Part shown: positions 46,693 through 57,190 of the stretch, piece after piece
Numbering within the stretch: the first letter of the stretch is position 1
How the letters are laid out: every line of letters starts with the position of its first letter
Source of the DNA: Patiria miniata
Taxonomy: Eukaryota > Echinodermata > Asteroidea > Valvatida > Asterinidae
Reading direction: 5' to 3'
DNA: 64,000 nt
Assembly: GCF_015706575.1 (NCBI RefSeq)
Contig: NW_024037056.1
Location: 7,205,176 to 7,269,175, forward strand
Translations under genes and position numbers: made by a program
The notes under the pieces: generated by a model
Told to the model about the DNA's origin: nothing
Databases searched by the model: none
Seen by the model: only the letters and a program-made list of their open reading frames with translations

Positions 46693-47681
46693 GCTGTTTG
46701 CTGTTTGCTGTAAGCTGTTTGCCCTCCCTGTGCTGCCCCACCACTTATGTGGGTGATTTTTGTGGGTCAAAACATTCTTTGCCCTGAAAACTGTTGTACC
46801 AAACATGTAAAACGTATCAATCATGATGTGACTCATATCATGCTCTTGTAAGTGCAACAGTTTCTCCACATTTAACTGGTTATACATGGGCCTCCAAAAA
46901 CATGTCGGGCTAGCCATGGCTATTAGAATAGCCCGACATGTTTGTCAATTGCTATGAGTATGAGTAGGAATCTGCTAATTAGTGAATCCCGTATCTGAAA
47001 GTGAGGAAGCAGAAAGTACATGTACATGTACAAGTGTTGGACTAGTAAATTAGGCTTATTGAAAGCCAGAAATGATCAAACAATATATACATGTCAGTCG
47101 CTTCTAAAGTTTGGAACTATTACAAGGATTAGGAATGAAAATTTACCCTGTAAAGGATTTGTGGATAAACAAATTTCTGAAAATCACAATGACGACCAGT
47201 TATATTGTTTCACCTGAAAAATTTGAAAGATAATTATATAGCCTTTTTTAATTATTTTTTTAAAACTTGCCTCACTTTATAAAAAGAAACCAAAAAGGCA
47301 AATTACTTTTAAAAATGTCTCATAAGTGTGTTGCCTCAGCATAGCATAATGGGTGGGACTGATGGGGTGGGGGGGGGTTGTGTTGTAGCTAGTATTGTAA
47401 CAGGATAGGGACTCTTAAAAAAAGAAGGACAATTAGCTAGATCTTCATTGCAATGGTTAAACTTCATGACCAACTAACAGCAAGCCCTAGTAAGACCGTT
47501 TAAAAGCTCATAGACTGCTTTAAGACCAGTTATTGAAATTCCTGTACTTGGGCCACGGACCTACATTGGGCACATATGTCATGCATGTTGGACCTGAAAA
47601 AACATGACCAAATCACCCACATAAGTGGTGGGGCAGCACAGGGAGGGCAAACAGCTTACAGCAAACAGCAAACAGCTTTTT

Positions 47682-47935
47682 CGTTCAAACGCAGATTTTT
47701 TTCGTTCGAACGCAGATTTTTTTTCGTTCGAACGCAGATTTTTTTCGTTCGAACGCAGATTTTTTCGTTCGAACGCAGATTTTTTTTCGTTCGAACGCAG
47801 ATTTTTTTTCGTTCGAACGCAGATTTTTTTCGTTCGAACGCAGATTTTTTTCGTTCGAACGCAGATTTTTTTCGTTCAAACGCAGATTTTTTTTCGTTCA
47901 AACGCAGATTATTTTCATTCTTACGATTATTTTTT
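47682..47935. repeat. 21-bp minisatellite, right arm (about 11 units)
   Basis: The inverse of the left array, with more units and some GTTCAAACG variants at the edges. Confidence 0.9.
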
Positions 47936-48225
47936 TATTTTTTTTTTCACCTATGTCCCTTTAAAAGCTCCGTAAAAATGCCCTCTGAAAATTGACATTT
48001 TTAAAAAATTCTATGGGAAAAATTAAATATTCAAAAATCTATAATAAATCACGTGATGACGTCAGCATGACGAAAACTTTCGGCACACATCCTCATATGA
48101 TGGTTAATAACTATGCTGAGTTTAAAGTTGATCGGATTTAAAATAATTGCCAAAAGTGGCTTGTAGAATAAAAACGTGTACAAAACCTATGGGGAAAAGC
48201 GGAAAAAGAAAAGAAAAACTAGAGC

Positions 48226-48264
48226 TGTGTGTCTGTTTGCAAACAGAACACAGGGCTTTTCCGC
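48226..48264 (+). repeat. class-B tag hairpin, compensated variant
   Basis: The stem reads TGTGTCTGTTT and AAACAGAACACA, with a G-C pair where most copies have A-T. The tag GGCTTTTCCGC is at 48,254-48,264. Confidence 0.75.
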
Positions 48265-49285
48265 TCATTACTTTTTAATTCCATGCTTTCTAGCGACTTG
48301 GGCCAAAGACTACGCGCCCACTGGTTTTGCACTGCTACGTGGCCCTTTCAGTGAATGCATGTACATACATGTACGTACACGCACCCTGTACACTGTTCAT
48401 GAAGTTTTGATTTACATATATACACTTAACTGTATATTTGCCAAGTTTCAACCGAATTGGCATGCTAAAACTACAGATATCAATTATTTAAATTATAATC
48501 TGTAATACGACGTAACATGACTAATGACTACGTCATTATGATATCACTTGTTAAGGACCAACTTTACCTAAGGGCCTTGTAATACGCCTAGTTTAAAGTT
48601 AATATGATCCCATTTCATGTACAATTTTGCAAGTAGAAGAAACAGTAAAAGAATTAAAAATTAATAACAAATCAGGTGATGACGTCATCATGACGTCACT
48701 TCAGATTTTGCATACTAGTAACAGTATCTACCTACCCACCAAGTTTCAAGACGATCAGACTTACTGTTATATGTGAAATAAAGAATCGCATTTTTGATGA
48801 CGTCATCATGACGTCATGCACTTTTCACTTTTTTGTCCAAGTATATATTACCTAACAAACTCATTGCAAAAAGAATTTTGAATTTACCATGTTCCGTTGA
48901 TAAGATATGGCTTGAAGGTCCAAAACTTCAAAAATTATTATAAAATCACACGATGACGTCATCGTGACGTCACCTCAATTTTGACCTATAACACATCCCG
49001 GTCTACCTACATGCCAAGTATGAACCAAATGGGACTTACCATTCTTGCGATATAGGGCCCTAAAGTATGCACCTGTAAGGTGACGTCACATGACCCATGA
49101 TGACGTCATCATTGCGTCTATCTTCGCGAACGACCTTTGCTATATGTTCTGTGACTATGTTAAGTTTTGATGTCATATGACTTTGTTTTATGCCAAAAGT
49201 GTTTGCTAGAAGAAACGTGCACAAAGTCTATGGCATTTTGGTTGGAAGTCCCAAGAGGAAAAAAAAGAAAAAAAGAACTAGAGGT

Positions 49286-49322
49286 CTATGTCTGTTTGCA
49301 ACAGAACATAGGGCTTTTCCGC
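49286..49322 (+). repeat. class-B tag hairpin
   Basis: The hairpin has arms CTATGTCTGTT and AACAGAACATAG, with tag GGCTTTTCCGC (49,312-49,322). It is preceded by AGAACTAGAGG. Confidence 0.8.
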
Positions 49323-50975
49323 ATTATGTTTTTTTTTTAAATTAAGGTCATGTTTTTCTGTTTTGTGCAAAACTGTGTGCATTTTCGTTTTGTTTAACAA
49401 ACCTCATTCAAATGGAAATTTGATTTTGGCATATTGCATTTGTCATATATAAAATATATATATAATCACAAGATGACGTCATTATGACGTCACCTCAATA
49501 TTTATTGGTAACACATTCCGGCATGCCCCCATACCAAGTTTTAACCCAATCTAAATTACTGTTGATGAGATATGGGCTTAAAATATACAAACGATGACGT
49601 CACATGTCTAATGATGACGTCATTGTAACAATACTTGGCAGTGCTCATTATTTTATTGCGGTTTTAGTCTGTACCAAGTTTGAAAACAATCGGATTAATG
49701 AAAGTGTTAAATTTTGTAAGCAGAATAAAATTGGCAATATTAAAAAAATCGTAAAAAAATCTACTGATGACGTCATCGTAACGGATTTCAGATGTTGTGT
49801 ACTAGTGTTATTATCTACCCACCCACCAAGTTTCATGACGATCGGACATTATCTTATATGTGTTTCAAAAAAGTGCATATTTGATGACATCATCATGACG
49901 TCACACATTTTTCAAAATTTTGTACATATACCTATTGCCTTACAAACCTAATACAAAAATAATTTGAAATTTAACATATTGGGTTCGTGATATATGGTTT
50001 AAAGGTCCAAAACTTCAAAAATCTATATAAAATCACACGATGACGTCATGATGACGTCACCTCAATATTTATTTGTAACACATCCCGGCCTACCCCCATA
50101 CCAAGTTTCAACCCAACCTGACGTACTGTTCATGAGATATAGGGGCTTAAAATATACAAGTTAACAATGACGTCACATGTCTAATGATGACGTCATCGTA
50201 ACAATACTTGGCAGTGCTCATTATTTTATTGTGGTTTTAGTCCGTACCAAGTTTGAAAAAAATCGGATTGATAAAAGTGTTAAATTTTCTAAGCAGAATA
50301 AAATTGGCAATATTAAACAAATCTTTAAAAATCGACCGATGACGTCATCGTGACGTCATTCAAGATTGTGTGTACTAGTGTTATTATCTACCCACCCACC
50401 AAGTTTCAAGACGATCGGACATTCCCTTATATGTGTTTCAAAAAAAAAAAAAAAAAAAATCGCATTTTTGCTGACGTCATTATGACGTCACACATTTTTC
50501 CAAATTGTGTGCATTTATCTATTGCCCAGCGAACCTAATACAAAAAGAATTTTGAATTTATCATATTGCGTTACTGAGATATGGCTTAAAGGTCCAAATC
50601 TTCAAAAATCTATATAAAATCACACGATGACGTCATGATGACGTCACCTCAATTTTCGTCTATAACACATCCCGATCTACCTACATACCGAGTTTCAACT
50701 CAATCGGACTGACAGTTCTGTAGATATAGGACTTTGTAATATGCACATGAATGATGACGTCACGTGACCCATGATGACGTCATCATGACGTCTATCTTCG
50801 CGAACGACCTTTGCTATATGTTCTGTGACTATGTTAAGTTTTGATGTCATATGACTTTGTTTTATGCCAAAAGTGTTTGCTAGAAAAAACGTGCACAAAG
50901 TCTATGGCATTTTGGTTGGAAGTCCCAAGAGGAAAAAAAAAAATAAAAAAGAAAAAAAATTCGTAGAGAAACAAA

Positions 50976-51355
50976 GGCTTTTCTGCAACTTTGCGGAAAA
51001 GCCAAAAAAGAAAGAACATTCGTAGAGAAACAAAAGCTTTTCCGCAACTTTGCGGAAAAGCCAAGAAAAAAAAAAAAAAAAAAAAAAAAAGGAAAAAAAA
51101 AAAATTTAACGAAAACAATAGCTGTTCCCAATTGAAATTGGGAACAGCTAAAAATGAGAACAAAAAGAAAGGCTTTTCCGCTTTTTTGCGGAAAAGCCAA
51201 AAAACAAGAGCTGTTTCGGTGTGTACACCGAAACAGCTAAAAAGAAAAAAAAAATCTTAACGAAAACAACAGCTGTTTCGGTGTGTAAAAAAAGAAAAAA
51301 AAAGCTAAAAAAAGAAACTAGAAATGTGTTTGTGGACAAACACAAGCTGTTTCGG
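50976..51355 (+). repeat. dense hairpin array with all three classes
   Basis: In 380 bp, in order: class-B palindromes at 50,976-51,003 and 51,035-51,062; a class-C palindrome at 51,120-51,149 (arms AGCTGTTCCCAATT and AATTGGGAACAGCT); class B at 51,171-51,198; class A at 51,209-51,238 (arms AGCTGTTTCGGTGT and ACACCGAAACAGCT); a half class-A arm at 51,271-51,286; and a class-A tag hairpin at 51,326-51,355. Spacers are A-rich (AACGAAAACAA, GAACAAAAAGAAA). Confidence 0.9.
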
Positions 51356-51539
51356 ATATTCGAAATACCCTGTGCACGTGATGAACAATCAGTGACGTCA
51401 CTAAAAATGTCATCTATAACAGCACATTATACGTACATGTCAAGTTATAACCAAATGGAACATATAGGTCTGTAAATATAGGCCTATAAAGAACAAAATA
51501 CCCCTTTAAGGGACGTCACATGACATTTGATGATGACTT

Positions 51540-52910
51540 CACATGAATTTTCATCTATAACCCATCTCGGCATTGGTACGATCACGAATTTCTTCTAGCA
51601 CCATCTGTGGGTGGTAGTCTAAGTGTGTACTAGGTCTAACGTCGATCGCATAAGTGCCAAAGTAGATTGTTTTAAAACGTGTACAAACCCTAAGGGGAAA
51701 AATGCATCTTTAATGTGATGCAACCAAACTCCTGATGACGTCACGATCACGATTTTTTTCTAGGACCATCTGTGGGTGGTGGTCTAAGTATGTATCAAGT
51801 CTGAGGTCGATCGGATTTACGAAGGTGACAAAGTGGAGTGTTTTAAAACGTGTACAAAACATATGGGGAAAAACACATCTTTAATGTGACGTAACCCAAC
51901 ACCTGATGACGTCACAATCACAAAATTTATTCTTGGACCATCTGTTGGTGGTGGTCTAAGTATGTATTAAGTCTGAGGTCGATCGCATTTATGAAGGTGC
52001 CAAGGTGGAGTGTTTTAAAACGTGTACAAAACATATAGGGAAAATGTGCATCTTTAATGTAAAGTAACGTAACACCTGATGACGTCACGATCACGAATTT
52101 CTTCAAGGACCATCTGTGGGTGTTGGTCTCAGTGTGTACCAAGTGTAACGTCGATCGGATTTACGAAGATGCCAAACTGGGCTGTTTTAAAACGTGTACA
52201 AAACATATGGGGGAAAATGCATATTTAATGTGATGTAACCTGACACCTGATGACGTCAGGATCAAACATTTCGTCTAGGACCATCTGTGTGTTAAACCTA
52301 TGGAGAAAAAGTCTGAAAAAGGAGACAAAAAATAGAAATGTGTTTGTGGACAAACACAAGCTGTTTCGGATATTTGAAATACTCTGTGCACGTGATGAAC
52401 AATCAGTGACGTCACTATAAATGTTATCTATAACAGCACATTATAATACGTACATGTACATATTACAACTTAATCGAACATTATAGTTCTGTATATATAG
52501 GCCTAAAGAGAATAAAATGCACCTTTAAGGGGCATCAAAAGCTACTACTGGTCTTACTAATGTCTGACAAATGTAAAGTCAATCAGACATATAGAACTGC
52601 AAAAGTGTATGGTTTGAAGAAAAAACGTGTACAAAACCAATGGGGAAAAATGCATCTTTAATGTGACGTAGCCTGACACCTCATGACGTCACGATCACGA
52701 ATTTCTTCTAAGACCATCTGTGGGTGGTAGTCTAAGTGTGTACCAATTGTCTAACATTGATCAGATTTACACAAGTACCAAAGTATTGTGCTATAAAACG
52801 TGTACAAAGCCTGTGGGACAAAATGCATCTTTATTGTGACGTAACCTGACACCTTTCTAGGACCATCTGTGGGTGGTGGTCTAAGATTGTTTCAAGTCTA
52901 AAGTCGATCG
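51540..52910. repeat. 171-bp tandem repeat, distal block
   Basis: GACGTCACGATCA landmarks lie at 51,737, 51,908 (variant), 52,081 and 52,252 (variant), spaced 171-173. They use the same 'GGACCATCTGTGGGTG' and 'AAAACGTGTACAAA' lines as the blocks around the large palindrome. A class-A tag hairpin interrupts it at 52,340-52,369. Confidence 0.8.
52340..52369 (+). repeat. class-A tag hairpin
   Basis: The hairpin GTGTTTGTGGACAAACAC (52,340-52,357) is followed by the tag AAGCTGTTTCGG (52,358-52,369). The downstream flank CAGTGACGTCACTATAAATG is the unoccupied counterpart of the insertion site of the large palindrome. Confidence 0.85.
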
Positions 52911-52919
52911 GAGTTTGTA

Positions 52920-55900
52920 GTCGGTGGACTGTTTAGGTATTTGCCTTTGTTATCAGTAATAGACTAACCATTTTTTTTTTCAGTTTTATTACCGAGAAGG
53001 CTACTCTGCTTAACATTTCAATTCCCCCAAAAAGTATACACTCACGCGCTGAATGTTCAGTCGATACAGATTCGTCAAGCTTTCTATCAGCTTTTCCGTG
53101 GATGATCATTGCCGCACGCTCTGCGTCACAGCAACAATACCTTTTCATTGAAAATAACTCTAATGGTATCATTATTCATCCCTCTCTGTACCGCTGAATG
53201 TAGAAATGGAAATAAACGAGCTAAAGTGTTGCATATTTTACGAGCATCAATACAACAGACACAACCATTACAATTGCCTCCGCCTGCCACATTTTTATAA
53301 GATGTCATTTTCAGTCTCAGTGTGGGGTAATAGTTTTTAGCAATGTTATAATTTAGATATAATGAAGTCAGTATGCGCAGTTTAATTTTATTTTACTCCT
53401 TTTAAAAGGTACCACAAACGTAAAAGCTTTAATAGACATGTTAACATGTAGTCCTCCCTTTTTAACCCTTCGAGCAGCGGCAGTTGAAAAAACTCTCAGT
53501 GTTTTCCAAATATGGTCATTTTTTTTCTTCAATGGGCCAATAAGGCCAAGCTTCCATGTAATCCTCACCCCTACTATACACCAGAAGCCTGTAGACTACC
53601 ATTGTCCAGGCCCAAGCCACTCCTGAGTAAGGAGTGTTGAAAGACAGAAGCCAAGATAGCGGCTATTGCCTTTGTGCAGCAATTTGAAATCTTAGTGGCC
53701 AACCCCGAAGTGCCGCCGATCCCTCTGTGTCAACCCCTTGTGCCACCCAGAGCCCAGACAGGTTGTAAACAGTCCCTAGCCATGTGAATGACCTATATCT
53801 TGTGCATGTACAGGCATGCCAGGGTTTTTAACCTAGAAACACACGATGTGATAAAATTCTCATGGTGGTTCCACCGCGTAATTTTTTTCGGCAAGCTGCT
53901 CCAAGGGTTAAGAGGCAAGAAAGTTTCATTAGGATCCATATTTCTTTGTTTTTGGTTACTATGCCAACATTGTCTACTGGTCGAAGCTGGTTAAGTACAA
54001 AGAAATTAACTAAAAAAACAAACCATAATTTCTTCTTTTTTGGGGGGTCCCAGAGAGGGCCAGTCTAAACCCCTGCACCTTAAATTCTCACTGATGCCAC
54101 TGCAAGGTGATCGAGCCAGGCAGGCAGTGCAAACATGTAATGCAAATTCCCAAGTACCTAAACAATTCACCCAGGGCCTCAATAACGCCAGTTGATGAAG
54201 ACACCGTGATGGTTTCGCAAGCCTCTGATACGAGCTCTGTAACTCAAGTCCCAAAAAAGTATCTTATATTTACTCAATTTACCCATTATTAAGTTAAAAT
54301 TACTTTTCTCCTCGACGATAATTGTAGCCGAGTTAGGGACATGATGCAAACCGCCATGGGAGTGATCGGTTTGGAGTCGGTCGACGGTTTAGATATTTGC
54401 CTCTTTTTATCAGTAATGGATCAGCCTGTTTTTTTGTTTTTTGATTTTTAAGAATTCAAGTTTTATTAGCAATGAGGCTACCCTGCTTAACATTTCAATT
54501 CCCACAAAGTATACAGTCACGCGCTGGATGTTCAGCCGATACCGATTCGTCAGGCTTTCTATCATCTTCTCAGTGGATGATCATTGCCGCACGCTCTGCG
54601 TCACAGCAACAATACCTTTTCATTGAAAACAACGCTAATGGATTCATTATTCATCCTTCTCTGTACCGCTGAATGTAGACATGAAAATAAACGAGCTAAG
54701 GTTTTGCATATTTTATGAGCATCAACAGAAGAGACACAACCATTAATTGCCTCCACCTGCCGAATTTTCATAGAATTTCATTTTCAGTCTCGGTGTCGGA
54801 TATTAGTTTCTAGCAATGTTAAAATTGAGATATAATCCAGTCAGTTTGCGCAGTTTGATTTTAATTTACTCCTTTCAAAAGGTACCACAAACGTAACACA
54901 TTCAATAGACATGTTAACGTGTAGGCCTCCTTTTTTTAAGAGGTAAGAACGTTTCATTAGGATTCATATTTCTTAGTATTTGTTTACTCTGCTAAAAAAA
55001 AGGCTCCTGGTCGAAGCTGGTTAAGTACAAAGTAATAAACTCAACAACCGAACCATATTTTATTTTTTGGTTAGTCCCAGAGAGGGCCAGTCTTAACCTT
55101 TGAACTTGAAAGTCTCAGTGACTGTCACTGCATGGTGATCGAGCCAGGCAGGCAGTGGAAACATGTAATGCAAATTCCCAAGTACCTAAACAATTTACCA
55201 AGGGCCTCAACAACGCCAGTTGATAAAGCCATTGTGATGGTGTTGCAAGCTCCTGATACGATCTCTGTAAACTCAAGTCCCAAAACAGTTTCTTCTATTT
55301 ACTCAATTTACCCATTATTAAGTTAAATATACTTTCCTCCCGATGATAGAAACCGGAAAAAATAACACGTTCAAAGAATGTATTTGTTTAGTTTGTATTA
55401 ACAGTCTGTGATACCTTACTTAAAAAAAAATAGACTAGCAGTTTAGAAAGCTTTAAAAACAAAATTTCAGTATAATGTCGGCCACTTTTATTTCCTCACT
55501 TTTTAAATTCATCATTATTTTATGAAACTATGTTTCATTTTAGCACCATGCGTGTGCAAACAGTGGCCATATTTCACAACACTGCACAGCAAGCTATACC
55601 AGATGATATTTGTTTGTTACGTCTGATGCGCGAAACAAAGGTTTTCGCTTTAGCATTTTGTTGTCAGTCTTTCTGTTTCAAAAGATGAACATTAATAGCC
55701 GCAGAGACAATATGTAAACCGCCATGCGAGATATCGGTTCGGAATAGAGGTAACTGCTCTGTTTAACACTCTACGCTGTTCAGCCGATACCGATTCCCGA
55801 GTCTTTCTAGCGGCTTCTCCATTGATTATGATTGTCGTATAATACGAATGATCACACCAACAATACCTTTTCATTGAAAACAACTCTAATGATATCATTG

Positions 55901-56060
55901 TTCATCCTTGTTTGTGCCACTGTCCACTGCAAAAGAGACACAACCATTAATTGCCTCTGCTCGCCGCATCATGATTAAACGTCATTTTCAGTCGCGGTGT
56001 CGGATATAAGTGTTCAGCAATGCTATTCAATAATTCAGATATATCAAGTCAGTTTGCGAA
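52920..56060. repeat. tandemly duplicated non-coding segment (two long copies and a partial third)
   Basis: The block with GATCATTGCCGCACGCTCTG, GCAACAATACCTTTTCATTG and CGATTCGTCA-type lines recurs near 52,960-53,300, 54,410-54,760 and, more diverged, 55,740-55,990. A second block (GGTCGAAGCTGGTTAAGTAC, GTGATCGAGCCAGGCAGGCA) recurs near 53,980-54,290 and 55,010-55,320. Minus-strand frames here (MIPLELFSMKRY and MISLELFSMKRY) are similar because of the duplication; I cannot identify a domain. Confidence 0.65.
54165..54292 (+). other. exon-like repeated segment, copies 2 and 3
   Basis: After an acceptor-like TTCACCCAG, the frame reads ASITPVDEDTVMVSQASDTS. The third copy near 55,200-55,326 reads ASTTPVDKAIVMVLQAPDTI. 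Both match the minus-strand segment at 290-430. It may be a duplicated exon of an unknown gene; no full gene could be built. Confidence 0.3.
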
Positions 56061-56589
56061 GTTTAATCTCAATTTGCTCATTGAAAGGACAAATCTGCGA
56101 TGGCCCTATAGCCAATACCTTCTTAAAACAACCATACTCTGACTGTGTGCCAAATGCCTTGCTTTTGTCGTAAAAAAGAACAATTTCCCAAATGTTTCAA
56201 AAATAAAACAAATATGTAAAGAGTTTGATAGATGTCATTTTGTTCTGAAAGTAATTATTGCAAGAAGAGCCTTCTAACGTGATCACATAACAGTTAATGA
56301 CTTATGTCTTTGTTTTATTTCAATTTACGATGAGTCTACCTTCAAGAAAATAATTAGTCAAATTTAATGAACACTTCTTGTTCAACCAGAGAGCTCATCG
56401 GCATCAAAATAAATATCATAATTAGTGATGACCTCATACATGATAAGCAAGACTCCGAGTATGAGGGTTAAGTGACATTGATCAGCCGTCATATTGACAG
56501 TAATTATCCCGTTGATTGGTCGGTTTATACGACTTGGCAAGGATATGGTATATATTTGGTAAACATCCTTCACATCGCGACGGAGCACG

Positions 56590-56860
56590 ATTCAACAAAA
56601 ATTAATGCAAGGTCAAACGTTAACAATGCGAAGGTACATGGTTCGTGTTGCAAAGTTTAAATGTGCAATATTGACATTAAGCATGATTCGTGGTCCACAT
56701 GGACAAGATCGAACGTTCACATTAACAAGAACGATTGTTCACAATGACGAGGAGCAACTTCCACATTGCGAAATTAAGCAACGTGCATCGTGCATACTGT
56801 GAAGGTTAAATGTTCATATTGCGAACTTTCAACGTTAATATTGAAAAGGTTAACACTGGA
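56590..56860. repeat. quasi-periodic AACGTT/CACATT repeats
   Basis: Loosely repeated phrases (AACGTTAACAATGCGAAGG, AATATTGACATTAAGC, AACGTTCACATTAAC, CAACTTCCACATTGCG, TTCATATTGCGAACTTTC) recur every 20-30 bases. This suggests a decayed minisatellite. Non-coding. Confidence 0.45.
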
Positions 56861-56867
56861 ATGCGCA

Positions 56868-57190
56868 GTTCTAAGGGAGGGGGGGTTGTATAGCCCTTCA
56901 ACCCCACCCCCCAAAAAAAAAATCCATAAAAAATGGCAGCAAATGTTAGAAGGGTCACATGAGAACGGTGTCCCCCTAAATTTGTTTTTATTAGCGCTCC
57001 CCTTCGAAAATGTGGTATGAGCCCCCTCCCCCCCCCCCCCCCCCCCCTTATTGATTTTTGGAGGCCTAAGTGTCCGGAGATAAAAAAAAAAAAAAAACGG
57101 TCTACATCTAAGCACAACACCCTGCATACATTTCTGGATCCTACCCTGCTTGCCCCCTCCTCCTTAAAATGTAGGCTCTAGAACCGCGAC
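56868..57190. mobile_element. poly(G)/poly(C)-rich hAT-like remnant
   Basis: G and C runs flank a non-coding interior, with CTGGATCCTACC at one end. This resembles the style of the hAT MITE at 1811-2127. No clean terminal repeats or target duplication were found, so the class is tentative. Confidence 0.35.

Larger units (their letters stand above)
46460..47974. mobile_element. 1,515-bp inverted-repeat element with minisatellite arms and 6-bp target duplication
   Basis: The ends TACGGAGCTTTTAAAGGGAC are inverted copies. The direct duplication AAAATG flanks the element (46,454-46,459 and 47,975-47,980). The inverted repeats span about 46,460-46,757 and 47,612-47,974. They contain a roughly 21-bp minisatellite (CGTTCGAACG plus A-run plus TCTG) and then a unique inverted part (CTGCCCCACCACTTATGTGG). 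The interior has no recognisable gene, only a hairpin at 46,899-46,939 (arms CATGTCGGGCTA and TAGCCCGACATG). The superfamily is uncertain: a 6-bp duplication occurs in Polintons and in a few DNA transposon groups. It is a non-autonomous, non-coding element. Confidence 0.75.
45846..48060 (+). repeat. higher-order repeat unit 5, interrupted by a 1.5-kb element
   Basis: This starts with the same TTGATTTTTCAGGAA block and is collinear with the other units up to 46,459. It resumes after the insertion at 47,975 with AAAATGCCCTCTGAAAATTG. Units 2, 3 and 4 show the uninterrupted text GTCGAAAATGCCC or close variants. Confidence 0.8.
48060..50930. repeat. CRE-pair repeat modules, right block
   Basis: These are the same module family as 24.9-26.6 kb: TGACGTCA pairs, 'CACCAAGTTTCA', 'GTAACACATCCCGG'. 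Two near-copies of a roughly 560-bp segment lie at about 49,470-50,030 and 50,030-50,600. Class-B tag hairpins lie at 48,226-48,264 and 49,286-49,322. No genes are present. Confidence 0.75.

Noticed and set aside
46340-46917. Frames of 134 and 183 codons with repeated FRSNAD or RTQIFFV units
   Set aside because: They are translations of the CGTTCGAACG minisatellite with variable A-runs; mirrored frames appear in the right arm on the other strand.
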